DNA from: Nothopassalora personata
Taxonomy: Eukaryota; Ascomycota; Dothideomycetes; Mycosphaerellales; Mycosphaerellaceae
DNA length: 64,000 nucleotides
Assembly (NCBI GenBank): GCA_033816765.1
Contig: CM066287.1
Coordinates: forward strand, 806,001 to 870,000
Direction of reading: 5' to 3'
The position numbers and the translations under genes are program-made. The first letter of the stretch is position 1; each line of letters begins with the position of its first letter. This document shows, piece after piece, positions 31,247 to 42,997 of the stretch. The notes under the pieces are model-generated. The model saw nothing but the letters and a program-made list of their open reading frames with translations, did not search any database and was not told the DNA's origin.

Positions 31247-34091
31247 GCGATCATCCACATGCGACGCGGAATTTGAGGGAACAGCTTGCAGTGAAGAGTG
31301 GCAGGGAAGGACACGATTGGGACACCCTACGACTGCATCCTGAATGGCGTTGGTCTGAGGTGGGGATGGTCTTGCTATGTCGTATCGCGAGAGTCCTTCC
31401 TCCAGGTACTAGCTCGGCGCAGCAAGTGCCCAAATGCAAACAGTTCATGCAAAAGAAACGACATGCCCTCATGCGATGACAGAATACGAACGCTTCCCAA
31501 AGTCCAAAGTCCGATCAAGATCTGCGACCCCTCAGCCCAGCGCGACGAGAACTCATGGTCGAAGCACTTCCACGATCCCTCCCTCCCTCCCTCTATCCCA
31601 TTTCCCCCGAGTGATACAACGTGGAACCTTTGCCGTTCGTTCGCTGCTATAGAGTCCTACAGCTCAAAAGGCAATAGCGTTATCCGAACCTTCCTTTGGT
31701 ATTCCTAGATTGAGGCTTCACAGTCGTCATGGCGTGTTACTTTCTGCTTCTGCTCTTTGTTGTTCTTGCAAAGGACAACCTTGTGGAGCAGTCGTCCATT
31801 ATATGCACGCGGACATCCAATACCCATTCCTCGATATGCAAAGATGTAGCTGGCGAGATACTGATGTGAGAATAGAGTGGGGGAGGCTTGAGGTAGGTGC
31901 AAAGGTAGGTGGATGGCAGAAGAACTTGGAGCAGGGCTGCAAAAGGGGATCGATGTTGGCTCAATGATGTCCATGGGCGAAATCTTGGCCGAAGTCGTGA
32001 ATGGCTTCGGGATAGAACATCTCCCGCAGGCTTGGTGAGCATCAGTGTTTGCACTGACCATTCGATCATCGAGCCAACACCGACCGCTGAAGTCACCTCG
32101 TGGTAAGTATACTATATACCTTCATATTCCCCGACCTGAGTCTGAGATGTATCCCGTGCTCTCTTGAACAGGAAGTATTAGAGATTGGGTAAAGCAAACG
32201 TATCGCCACGTTGGCTGCTGTGTTTGGTAGTGCTGTTGTGATCACGGGCATGTGCCCTTGTCTCCGTAGAACAACCTCGGGTGATTGCTGTTCGGATCAG
32301 GATTGCTATAGGTTTTGCTCATGCTTCAAGACGATTCTCGTTACCTTTGCCAGATCTTTCGGGTGTGCTGTGGATCTAGACTGTTAGCATTATATACCAT
32401 TCAAATGTGCTCCGTTCGACTGTTGCTCCAGGTGGACGGTGGTGGCCCGAGGTGGCATTCGCCGCTGGAGGCTAATCAAATCCGGCGCGCAGAAGATGGC
32501 ATCCACTTGAGCCTAAGTGGTCCGCGCTTTACTGCTTCCGGACACCACTCCATCTGGTGTGACTGTGGTTTGCTCGACACTCTGACTTGCCTTTCGATAT
32601 CGTGCCCCGGCGGGAGAAAGATTTTGGCAGCAAACATGCTCATACGATGCATCACTTCTGTCCAATGTAGCTCTTCCCAAATCTACAGCATACACCATCG
32701 CGCTCCACCCTTCCCAACGCTTTCGAAGCAGAGATATCATCCCAAGAACCCCTTGAAGACTCCTCTTGACTCCCGCTCCACTCCAAGAATGCACCATTCT
32801 CGACATCCTTCCCCATTCCTACCCACTCATCTCTTTCTCTCTCTTCTCTCGACCATCACCTCTTCCTCTCAAAATACCCACTCGTACTCATAGCCGCCAC
32901 ACTCTGATCCATAATCGTCTCACCCACCCACAGGTAATTCTCAACCCACTTCTTAACCGAGGGCGATTCACTGAAAGTTTCCGGCTTGAGGCTGGGACTG
33001 AGGTGTTAGTGTCAGAGGGTTGTCGATGCAGCGGCATAAGCAGGGAGGACTGCTCGCGAGAGGGTAGGCAGAATGGGACGGCTCACAGGCTCGCGGTGCT
33101 CCCTGTGGTTCGCGGACTTACGTGAGACCTGTCGAACGCTTCACACCAGCGAGGAAGGCGGAGATGAGGACGGCGTCGAAGGTGTAGTGGGCGAGGCGGC
33201 CGAGCTGTGGGATGAACGTGTTAGTGGGTGGGGGCCGTCTTGGTCAGGTAGCATGCGCGTACGACCATGGCTGCTTTGGTGGTGGGCGCTGTGCGCCGAG
33301 TGTGTTGTGGGATGCGCAGAGGTGGACTTTCGGGGTGAAGTCTTGGTAGATCAGCAGCGAGCAGTGGGATGTGGTGCGTGTAATCGATACGGTTGCTATG
33401 GATGAAGCTATGGCTGGCGGAGGAAAGCACACTAGCCCAATTGACACGTGACCGACTCATGCAGGGATGCCGAACGCTCCGACTTTAGCATTTCTTCTTC
33501 TGCTGTGGGCGGCGATTGCTGGATCAGATAAGGCACAACGTTGTATCTTTCACGGCGTCTGTCTGGCGGTTGAAATTGATGCGTCACGCATGTTACAGAC
33601 AAGAAATGTGTACTGTTGGCAGACATGCGTGGGATCGGTGGTTTCGGATAATGGAATGGCTGCTGCGCGCTGTGCCACTGAATCGTCCCACGCGGACGTC
33701 GGAGTTGGCCATCTGGTAACGTCGGGCTTGTCAAGCTCTCAGCAGTTTTTTTGGGCGTGTTGAGCTCCTGCGGCGGGGCGTAATCACTTTTATTTCACCG
33801 ACTGACGGCCTTTTTGTTGTCCTGCCTTCTCCCTTCTGCTTCTTCTTCATGCACACGATATATAATCATCCAGCAGCAGCATCACTGAATTTTTTCGGGA
33901 GATACGTGGCCGTGACGCGCTTGATCCGTTGGCTGAGGACTGAGGACTGACGACTGACGACTGACGACTGAGGACCCCCACCTGCCCAAGTGCTAGAAAT
34001 AGCTCACGACCAGCAACAACTCAACTTTTTCCCAGCACCACAACACACCCACCACCACCACCACCACCCCAACTACATACCAGACGTCAAG
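31247..34091. other. Long intergenic region (2.8 kb) without a recognised gene
   Basis: Downstream of RPS11 and upstream of pyruvate kinase. It contains pyrimidine-rich tracts (31575-31610; 32800-32890) and many short overlapping frames with no family motif or convincing intron chain. The last ~250 bp should be the pyruvate kinase promoter: it has a run of GACTGACGACTGA repeats (33937-33972) and a CACCACCACC tract in the 5' UTR (about 34040-34070). Confidence 0.45.
33937..33975 (+). repeat. Short 10-bp tandem repeat upstream of pyruvate kinase
   Basis: Four or five copies of ACTGACG/ACTGAGG spaced 7-10 bp (GGACTGAGGACTGACGACTG and onward) about 120 bp upstream of the start codon. It may be a regulatory or slippage tract; nothing functional is shown. 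Confidence 0.6.
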
Positions 34092-35924
34092 ATGGGTGAT
34101 TCGCTCGTTCACCAGGAGTATGGCCGCACTCGTGTGCAATGGCTCGCCTCCCTCAACACCGAGTACAACCCGCCGAACCAGTTCCGCCGGACGAGCATCA
34201 TCTGCACCATCGGTATGCGTGCATCGCCGGGGCCAACACCCAGAAAGAAGGACTGACACAGTATGACAGGCCCCAAGACCAACTCGGCCGACAAGATCAA
34301 CATGCTCCGCCAAGCCGGCCTCAACGTCGTCCGCATGAACTTCTCCCACGGAAGCTACGACTACCACCAATCCGTCATCGACAACGCCCGCAAAGCCGAG
34401 AAAGAGCTCTCAGGCCGACCCGTCGCCATCGCCCTCGACACCAAGGGTCCGGAGATCCGCACAGGCAACACTCCCGGCGACGAGGACATTCCCATCTCCG
34501 CCGGCACCGAGATCAACATCACCACCGACGAGAAGTATGCTACCGAGAGCGACAACAAGAATATGTATGTCGACTACAAGAACATTACAAAGGTCATTGA
34601 GAAGGGACGTATCATCTATGTCGATGACGGTGTTCTGGCGTTTGAGGTGCTGGAGGTCGTCGACGACAAGACGTTGAAGTGCAAGACGATCAACAATGGC
34701 AAGATTAGCAGCAAGAAGGGTGTGAATCTCCCAAAGACGGATGTTGATCTTCCAGCGCTGTCGGAGAAGGATAAGGCAGATCTGAGATTTGGTGAGTCCA
34801 GTCATACCCAGAAAGGAGAGAAAGGCCTGAGCGGAGCGGTGCAGGGCGCACTCTGCCAGCTACATTTCCGCCCTGAACCCCTTTGTGAAGGCTATTGCTA
34901 ACGATCACACCTCTAGGTGTCAAGAACAACGTCGATATGGTGTTCGCCAGCTTCATCCGCCGAAAGGAGGACATCCTCGCCATTCGCGAGGTGCTCGGGG
35001 AGGACGGCAAGGACATTCAGATCATCGCCAAGATCGAGAACCAGCAGGGAGTTAACAACTTCGACGAGATTCTCAAGGTCACTGACGGTGTCATGGTTGC
35101 CCGTGGTGACTTGGGTATCGAGATCCCACCAGCCCAGGTCTTCATCGCACAGAAGATGATGATCACCAAGTGCAACATTGCCGGAAAGCCAGTCATTTGC
35201 GCTACCCAGATGCTCGAGAGCATGACATACAACCCACGTCCAACACGTGCTGAGGTCAGCGATGTTGGTAACGCTGTTCTGGACGGTGCTGACTGTGTCA
35301 TGCTTTCTGGAGAGACAGCCAAGGGTAACTACCCCAAGGAGGCTGTCACCATGATGAGCGACACTTGCTTGTTGGCTGAGGCCGCCATCCCATACATCAA
35401 CGCATTCGATGAGCTCAAGCAGCTTGCACCACGACCGGTGCCGACCACCGAGAGCGTAGCAATGGCTGCCGTGTCCTCTTCTCTGGAGCAGAATGCAGGC
35501 GCCATCCTGGTCCTGACCACATCTGGAAGCACCGCGCGTCTGCTCTCAAAGTACCGCCCAGTCTGCCCAGTAAGTTCATGAAATCCTCTCAAGACTCCTC
35601 GAATCTCCATGCATCACTGACAACGTTTCTCCACAGATCATCATGGTCACCCGCAACGCCCGCGCATCCCGCTACTCTCACCTCTATCGCGGCGTCTACC
35701 CCTTCCACTACGCCCAAGAGAAACCCGACTTCACCAAGACCCCCTGGCAAGAAGACGTCGATGCCCGACTGAAGTGGGGGATCAAGAACGCCATCCGTCT
35801 GGGTGTGCTCAAGAAGGGCGACGCAGTCGTCTGTGTGCAGGGCTGGAGAGGTGGGATGGGTCACACCAACACTATCCGTGTCGTGCCGGCGGAGGACGAC
35901 TTGGGTCTCGATCAGAATGCTTAG
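34092..35924 (+). CDS. PYK1: Pyruvate kinase
   Basis: Four exons, 34092-34212, 34270-34791, 34917-35569 and 35637-35924; 527 residues, as expected for fungal pyruvate kinases. All joins are in phase. Signature blocks: [53 protein letters not shown], the catalytic Lys block [49 protein letters not shown] and [10 protein letters not shown]. The C-terminal allosteric domain contains [16 protein letters not shown] and a regulatory [14 protein letters not shown] loop. It converts phosphoenolpyruvate and ADP to pyruvate and ATP in the cytosol, the last glycolytic step. Confidence 0.98.
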
Positions 35925-36461
35925 GCGCCTTTCGATTATATGAGGCTCTTGTGCAAGTCTGGTGCGAATACGCCGGTGGAGGCGCCAACTCCGGTGATCC
36001 ACGCGATGACCGCGCCGGAGCGAAAGGATTCTGCATTGGGATTGGACTGGATCCCGAAGGAGAGTTCGGGGTTGAAAGTGACGGTAACGAGTGCGGAAGG
36101 TTGAAGGATAATCAACAGCACATAGCAATGAAACCGATAGAGTCACGAGGCGTGTGTGGGTAGATGGGCATGGAACGGCGTGAATGAACGGACGGAGTTG
36201 TTCTGTGTTCGTGATGCGTGATGCGAGATGGGTAGTCAATGATACCATGGAATTTCTCTTTCATGTTTGAGTAATGCTTCTCTCCGCCAGCAGTATCTAT
36301 CTACACTGAACACATCGCAGCTATCATCGCCTCCAAGATCTTCTGCGAACATTGAGAGCCAGCCATATCATCCCACATCTGATCACGTGCATCTCGAGTT
36401 TTGTTCTTAGGCAACATCCTCCAACATAACTCTCCCTCCTCATCAATCCACTTATTCTATC
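35925..36461. other. Convergent intergenic region
   Basis: 3' flanks of pyruvate kinase and the SPO22 gene, which converge here. No gene seen; a minus-strand frame overlapping 35589-36248 is a shadow of pyruvate kinase exon 4. Confidence 0.5.
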
Positions 36462-39400
36462 CTATCCCTTCATCCTCTCCTTGACAGCCTCCATCTTCCC
36501 AGTCAATATCGCATGCAAAGCCCCATTATCACTCGCCCACTTCGCCACGGCCAGTGCTCCCTCCATCCACTTCAATGCCGCTTCCTGCTCCCCACTGACG
36601 AACAAGTCGATTCCGTGGTTGAAACTTGTGGCGGCGAGGTAGTGGATTTCGGGTTGGGGGTAGGGGTCGTGTTTTCCTGGAAGTGCGAGTGGCAGTGTTA
36701 GCGGAGAGTGGATGGGGTGTACGGGGTACGATGGAGGAGGGAGGATGAAAGGGAGACGTACTGTTGTAGCCGTTCTGAGTCATGAGGGCGGCTTGGGTTA
36801 GGAGTTTGAAACTGAATGATGTGGCGGTATCGGCTGAGGAAGAGTGGTCGAGGCAAAGAGTAAATGTGAAGCGGACCCAGCGGGCGACTTTCTGGATATT
36901 CTTGTCGCGTTTCCAGGTTTCGTTGATGCAGCGTTGGAGGAGTTGGGTTAGTTGCTCTGTATGCTCGGATTGCGTGATGGAGTCGAGGTGCGAGTGGAGA
37001 ATTATGAGCAAATCGGCGAGGGTGTCCCAGCGTTCGATGTCTTTGGCGTTGAGGCAGTCTGTTAGGGTTTGCGAGAGTTTGTGCCATTGTTGGAGGTGGA
37101 GGATGCATTCGAGTTCGAATTTGAGGATAGCGAAGGTGCGTTCTTGGGTCTGAGGCTGGTTGAGGTTGGTCTGAATTCTCTTGAAGGTGTCGATGCGCTT
37201 CTGGGCGTGGATGAAGCATTGTTGTCGGTACTCTGGGTCGTTGTCGGCGGAGCGTGCTTTGACGATCAGGGCTGTTGTGCCTAGGAAGGCGCATAGCGAC
37301 TTGTACTCCTCGACTCGGTCTTGCTTGCGGAGGCCTGCATCTTCGGGGTAATGGTCCAGGAAGCTTGAGCAGACGTCTATAAGTCGGACTATGTGTTCTG
37401 GGTCGGCGTCGGCACAGAGGCGTACGGCCAGGTTGTACGCATTCTTGCTCCACCATTGAACTTCGCTCCGCCATTGTTGGTTCGGTAATTGCTTCAGCTC
37501 TTCCAGGTTACGTCCGGCTGTCTCAAACACCTTGACTGCTTCTTGGGGAAATGCCTCAACAGACTGGCCTTGCACATCGCTCTCTGACATAAGGAGTCGT
37601 GCTGTACATCGAAGTAAAGATGGTAGATGTATTCCAGGTGGTCTCTGGTCAAGAATTGCTTGCAGCGCGGCTACTGCCATTGGTCGCATTTCAGATCGTT
37701 GGGCTTCCAGAGCACATGCATAAAGATAGGTGGGGTCCGTGTTGGCGTGCTTCATGACGATCTGCAGACTAGTCATGGCGAGCTGCTCGTCTCTTGAGCT
37801 CAATGCAAGCTTGAATGCCAGATGCCGAGTCTGGCTGTCATTTTGCGCGGTTGCGGGCATCTGAAAGAACGCTTCTCGGGCAGCCGCGATGTTGCCGTTG
37901 TCCAGTGCGACTCGCATCAGTTTCCTGTCTAACGTCAGGCAGCGGTCCGTATGATGTGGCTGATTCCACCTACCTGCTAATGCGACCCTTATTCACATGA
38001 CCTGCATTGTCGAACGCTGGATGTGTCATCATCTGGCACCACCTGTATGCGTTCCCGTTATTCAGCTTCGCACTGGATTTCCAGATTAGAGTCTGCATTG
38101 CATGCGTGGCCTTGGTAGAAAGTCGAGGATAGGCACTGTTCCTCATGGTATCGAGAAATGCCGTCAGATCGTCCGGTAAAGCTTGTAAGGAAGTGTTGGG
38201 TTGGGATGTCGCAAGGAGGACATAGGTCATGAGTGCTTTCTCCAGCCAGGTATGAGCTGCCTCGTATTCGTTGATTGCTGGTAGAAGTCGTGTGCAGATC
38301 AAGGCCCGTAAGCCAACGAATGCTGCCGGCGGCGAAGTCTGGCATGCTTTGCGCAGCGTTCGCATCGTCCTTGCCTCAAGTTAGCAAGCGGCTCGATGAT
38401 GGGAGATGGCTGTGAGATCCACATCTTCACACTGTCCTCACTGAGCATTGTCAGTTGGACGACATCTAGCAAAGCTCGCGATATCTCTTCAGGGTTGACC
38501 TCGGGTTGGTTGGCCAGAATCTTGTAACGCAGTATCGGTATTGCGACACGATTGCCGAGACCATGTGTCGCCTGAAGTGTGTCGGAAATCTCCAAGGCAC
38601 GTTGAGCTTTGCGGAATGCAAGAAGTCGTTCGCCTGCATTGAGTAAGTATGCTGTGGTCTGGATCGGCGACGGCGATCTCACTGTACGATATGCCGATAC
38701 TCAGAAGCAGATCAGCAGCCTCCGTGCTGATTGTATCATCATCCGAGGCGTCCAGCGCAGAGAAAGCGCGATCGAACCATCTCATAGCATCTTCGGCTCT
38801 TTCGTTGTCGCTCAGCGACTTGGCGATGTCGTAGAAAAGATCAGCCGCCTTCACGATGATCCCGTTAGCTTCAGAGGAGCCAATGAGTTTGATCTTGCTG
38901 TAGAAGACTTCTCCCACATCAAGACGATTTGACTTCCAAACGTGCAGCAACCTCAATAGATGGTATTCGCTGGCCAGCGTTTTCAGTATAGACTCGTGAT
39001 CAAGATCCTGTTGACCTTGTTCAGGCAGTGGGATCAGAGGTCCCGGATCCGAATCGTCTTCGACGTATTGAGTGCAAAGTTCCAATGCTATCAGTGCGAG
39101 ATCCAGCTGGCTATTGTCGAGACACAATTTCGACGCTCTCAATGCTATCCTGAAGACTCTGATCTTTTGTTCATGGATTTTAGAACGACGGGTTGAGGCG
39201 GACTGCGCAGTGTTGACCAGGACCAGCGCGAAGAGGCGAATGAGTGCGCCTAGTCGTAATGTGCCATCCGGCTGCTGCTGTGCGTCTTCTCGGGGTGGTT
39301 GTGCATTTGCGAAATCAGTTGAGGCGTTCCACAGCTCCGTTCCGAGAGTGTCCAGTGTCTTTCGATGCCCTCGAGGCGAAATGTTGACAGAGGTGGCAGG

Positions 39401-39612
39401 CACTTGCTTCACATGCCTTTCCAGTTCTGCCTGCAAGCTGGGTGGTACCCTGCCACGATTTTGAAGCACTTTATGCAGCCTTGAACCGGTATCTATATCG
39501 ATATCAGTATGAATATGAGCACGACAGGTGTGGTTAGTATCAATGCCCGACCAATGATCACCGAAACGAGCTTCTCTGCAGCGCTCTTCTTCGCCGCCCT
39601 GACTTGCGCCAT
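36462..39612 (-). CDS. SPO22: Meiotic TPR protein SPO22/ZIP4-like
   Basis: Six-exon model: 39612-39552, 39492-38683, 38633-38431, 38374-37974, 37924-36762 and 36676-36462, giving 950 residues with every join in phase. The start MAQVRAAKKSAAEKLVSVII leads into TPR-like helices (LYNxA-type, KLCLDNSQLDLALIALELC, EYHLLRLLHVWKSNRLDVGE, NEYEAAHTWLEKALMTYVLL). The C-terminus PQPEIHYLAATSFNHGIDLF closes with a TPR. SPO22/ZIP4 acts in synaptonemal complex assembly and class I crossovers during meiosis. Introns 2, 4 and 5 have good sites; intron 1 has a weak GTCGGG donor. Intron 3 (38430-38375, GTGAAG donor, GCTAAC branch, TTGAG acceptor) is the least certain; otherwise a frameshift lies there. Confidence 0.84.
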
Positions 39613-41333
39613 GTGCGCTGGTGGCGAGAAGGCTTGCTACGAGTTGTGATTGATATCTGGCGCGTGGCTGTACAAGCAAGTCCTAACATGTAGAATCGTG
39701 CGTGCTGTCCAATGGTTGATGGTTGTTGTTGGAGGTTGAGAGGACGCGAAGTCGAGGGCTTCGATGCGCTAGCGAAAAGTACGCGAGGGCGTGCCTTCCC
39801 AAAGAGAGTATTCCATCCTGGCGCCTGCCATTGTCGCCGTTTCAACCTCACCTGCTCTTACAGCGTATCACCTGCAATTGCAATGCTTCTCGCCGAAACC
39901 TCGCTCGATCGCCGCGCCGCACTAGCGAATCCGAGGTCAAGGTCATAGATATACGAGAAATCTAGCTAGCGGTGGCGCCAAGTATACCAATGCCATCATC
40001 GCCTGATTGACACGAAGAATGTCTCCAGCTACCAAGGTCCTCGGTCTCAGCAAAAGTAGTCACTGCACCAGGAAGCAGGGGCTCTGGGAAGCTCCCGTAT
40101 CACCCGGCGCCAAGGTGCCTATCTGCATGCGCATGGCACGCCACCTCCAACGCTAGATCGCGCGACCTTTAGCAAGAACACACGTCGCTGACAGTGACCG
40201 TCCTCTCCCTTGTCATCCTCCTTCATGAATCATGGTAACCAGGCGTAACATACAGCAGATTCATCGGAGATCCTTGCCCGCAGATTCTGCTTCAGCCATT
40301 GCCAAGCGGCCAAGCCCAAGTTATCGAATTTCTGGCGCCTTTTGTCTGTGTCTTTTCCTTGTCGTGTTGGCTGACTTGGCTGCTGTTTGTCAAGGCATGC
40401 CTTCTTTTGCGGTGATGCATCTGTTCGAGAGCGCCCTGAGATGCTTGTGTCATACAGCAGTAAGCAGGCAGACGAACTTGTCCGCCTCGTCGTTCGCCTC
40501 CACGACGAAACATGCGACGTCTTGCAAGGCAGGTGGTTCTGTGGTCGGCTGGCGGTACGACGTCCCATCGCGGATGTAGACACAAGCCACACTCAGCCAA
40601 CTCAATGTGCAGTCGAATGGGGCGTACGTATATGTGGGACCTTCTATACTCAACACGTGCCTTGAAGTCGTCCTAGACGTCGGCGTGACGAAAGGAGCAT
40701 CTGGGAAGTGGTCGGTGACGAGGACTGTCTGTTCTCGCATTGCTTGGACGTAGGCACTTGGCGCTTGATGAAGTTGGGCAACCAGCACATGTGCACTGCC
40801 AAGGGGTTTCGTGCTACAGAAACGCGAGATAACGAGCGCAGGACCAAGAAGGCAAACTCTGTTGTGCTGTGGAACCGCGGAGTTGCGATGTGTAAGACCC
40901 CTTGCTTCGCCTTGGCAGTGGAGACTGTGCTGCTCCGTCTCATCTCTTCCCGAGCGTAAACCTGTCCTTGGGTCCTTGAGTATCAAGAGATACACCGCCG
41001 CCCGGAGCGCAACACGCGGCGCGGCGGGCAAAGACGTATCGCAGAGGTCTGGGCAAAGCCAATGAGGCCTGCAAAGGCGATCCTTGAACATGGAAACAGC
41101 TGCGCGTGTGCTTGGTCTTGCCGATGTATCTTTGGACATGCCAAAAGCCAAGCCTCTTCTACTTCTTGGCCGCCAAGGTCCTCTCAAGAAGATGCGTCGC
41201 GGCGATGTGGTACTTATGAGCTGTAGCCTCCCCGTGCGACTGCCGCACTGTGTTTGTGAGTCTACTCGGTTGATGTCTATCTCATCATCACCGCCGACAA
41301 GAGCTCAGCGACCGCTTCAACCTGGCTGCTAAC
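39613..41333. other. Intergenic region without a supported gene
   Basis: Several short frames overlap here, the longest 245 codons on the minus strand at 40450-41187. Its composition (Arg/Ser/Thr/Pro mix, no domain, overlapped by equal frames on the other strand) does not persuade me. Likely promoter sequence for SPO22 and the membrane-protein gene. Confidence 0.4.
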
Positions 41334-42275
41334 ATGACTGATACCACCTTGGCACCAAGAACCAATGACCAAGGGTTGGGCGATGCCTATACCAGCGATC
41401 CGTTTGCGACCCCGGCGCTGAACCCAGCCGACCTGCCAACTCCGCCAGCTCCCGCAGCACAACTCCCGTTTAGAACGCGCCGAGACGAGTCAATGAGCAG
41501 ACCAAGCACCTTACATGGTGGGCCGCATCATGGGCAAGCTGCCTACCCATGCAAGTCTGCCTCGAGGTCCTCTGCCGGAAACAGCTCCACCATGACGCCG
41601 ATCTCATCGATCGATCTGGAGAAGGCGAGCCTTGGGCGAGAAATCCGACAAGAAAAGCATCACAGCACGAGCAGAGATCGAGAGAGCCGGGATCGACGAG
41701 TCAAAGATCCAGAGAAGGCAGCAGCAGAGAGACATTCGCGCCGCCGGTCTCGAAGGCACGATACGGATAGAGTAGCTTACGTGGAAGACGATGACGAGTT
41801 AGCCGAGAGGCAACTTCAAGAACGTAAAGCCGGCCACATCCTGCTCTTCCTCGCAGGGCCTGTGGTGGTTCTGTCGTCCTTGAATGCTATCTGGACGTTC
41901 ATTGCCCTCTTCATCACAGCGATGGCACAGCCAGTGCGGCTCTGCGCTCGACGACCGACTTTTGGGCAACAACTAGGCGGGCTGCTTGGACCGGCCTTGA
42001 ACCTGCAGCTAAAGAGGATCTACACACCGCTGACACCACATGCGGACGAGGATACATCGTATCGACCTGGGATGCTTCTCGCGGTTCAGCTCCTGTCTCC
42101 ATTTCTGAGCCTCGGCATGATGGTTGCAGCGTGGGTTGTGGCAGTCTTCTGGCTGTCGTCTGCGGTTGTGGGCGATCCTGCGGGAACGGATAAGCGTGAC
42201 GATGGAAAGGAGACTGTGTTAGTGCTACGAGGATGGTGGGAGAGCTGGTTTGCAAAGGCCATCCTGGAATACTGA
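41334..42275 (+). CDS. Hypothetical two-helix membrane protein, 313 aa
   Basis: Single exon, ATG in AACATGACT context. Residues 1-165 are disordered and charged, with an Arg/Asp/Ser-rich stretch (SRDRESRDRRVKDPEKAA) and an acidic linker EDDDELAERQLQ. Two hydrophobic segments follow: HILLFLAGPVVVLSSLNAIW with TFIALFITAMA (about 167-200) and GMLLAVQLLSPFLSLGMMVA with AWVVAVFWLSSAVVG (about 243-280). A short tail ends WWESWFAKAILEY. It probably sits in the endomembrane system with a long cytosolic N-terminus. I do not recognise a family. Confidence 0.72.
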   Translation: MTDTTLAPRTNDQGLGDAYTSDPFATPALNPADLPTPPAPAAQLPFRTRRDESMSRPSTLHGGPHHGQAAYPCKSASRSSAGNSSTMTPISSIDLEKASLGREIRQEKHHSTSRDRESRDRRVKDPEKAAAERHSRRRSRRHDTDRVAYVEDDDELAERQLQERKAGHILLFLAGPVVVLSSLNAIWTFIALFITAMAQPVRLCARRPTFGQQLGGLLGPALNLQLKRIYTPLTPHADEDTSYRPGMLLAVQLLSPFLSLGMMVAAWVVAVFWLSSAVVGDPAGTDKRDDGKETVLVLRGWWESWFAKAILEY

Positions 42276-42516
42276 GAATTGGGAGCTTGCAGTTTGTGCC
42301 TAATGTGAGATGATCGATGATTGAGCTTTAGCGTTGGTGCTGGAGGCGTTCACAACCTGATACCATATCTGTTATTGTGTTATATATTGCTGAAAGAGCT
42401 GCGCGAGATGCAGTTTGACATGATGAGCAACTGTCCTTCATAACTTGACGTTATTCCCAAGTGTTCCTTCACAGTGTGTCGATCTCCACTGAAAACCTAG
42501 TCAGCGCATGATATCG
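42276..42516. other. Intergenic
   Basis: 3' flanks of the membrane-protein gene and of the hypothetical frame at 42517. Nothing recognised. Confidence 0.5.
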
Positions 42517-42942
42517 TCAGGTCCATACTTCGCCGAAGGCTAAGTTCCATAATGGCATTTTTGTGCTGTGTATATCATAGAGATTTCCAATAGATCGCCC
42601 TTGATCGACTGCTTTGGATCTTGTGGTTGTCAACGCCAAGTCTGCAAGACAAGCTCGTAAACCTTCGGCAAAAGTCCCATGACGATGTGCCTCCTTGATA
42701 TCTGTTGCAATGGTTGTGATGCGTGTATGCGCGGGTAAATGCTGTCTTACCACTTTAGGACGACTTTCACATGCCGCCAAAAGTTCTGCCATGTGCTCAA
42801 CATCATCAACATCACAGGCCTGGACCAACACAACATCGGAGTAGATCGTTGAGCTTGCTGGCAATGTCTGCTTTCGTGCTGTGATGTCAGAGCAAAAGTC
42901 GAACTCGACCAAATTTTCTCCTACCGTGCCGTGCATGCTCAA
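42517..42942 (-). CDS. Hypothetical protein, 141 aa
   Basis: Single frame starting MSMHGTVGENLVEFDFCSDI and ending PLWNLAFGEVWT. It has mixed alpha/beta character (VVLVQACDVDDVEHMAELLA; HTRITTIATDIKEAHRHGTF) and no recognised domain. Composition is protein-like rather than shadow-like, and no better frame overlaps it. It may be a remnant of a larger gene. Confidence 0.4.
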   Translation of the reverse strand: MSMHGTVGENLVEFDFCSDITARKQTLPASSTIYSDVVLVQACDVDDVEHMAELLAACESRPKVVRQHLPAHTRITTIATDIKEAHRHGTFAEGLRACLADLALTTTRSKAVDQGRSIGNLYDIHSTKMPLWNLAFGEVWT

Positions 42943-42987
42943 TCGATACCACAGCCTACCGACACTTTACAGGAGCTCAAGACTAGC

Positions 42988-42992
42988 AAAAA
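42988..42992 (-). terminator. Pol III T-run terminator of the tRNA-Asp gene
   Basis: Five T residues on the minus strand, 5 nt past the discriminator base. Confidence 0.8.
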
Positions 42993-42997
42993 GAGAT

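Noticed and set aside
40450..41187. 245-codon minus-strand frame
   Set aside because: No recognisable domain, overlapped by comparable frames on the other strand, and no intron or promoter support; left as intergenic.
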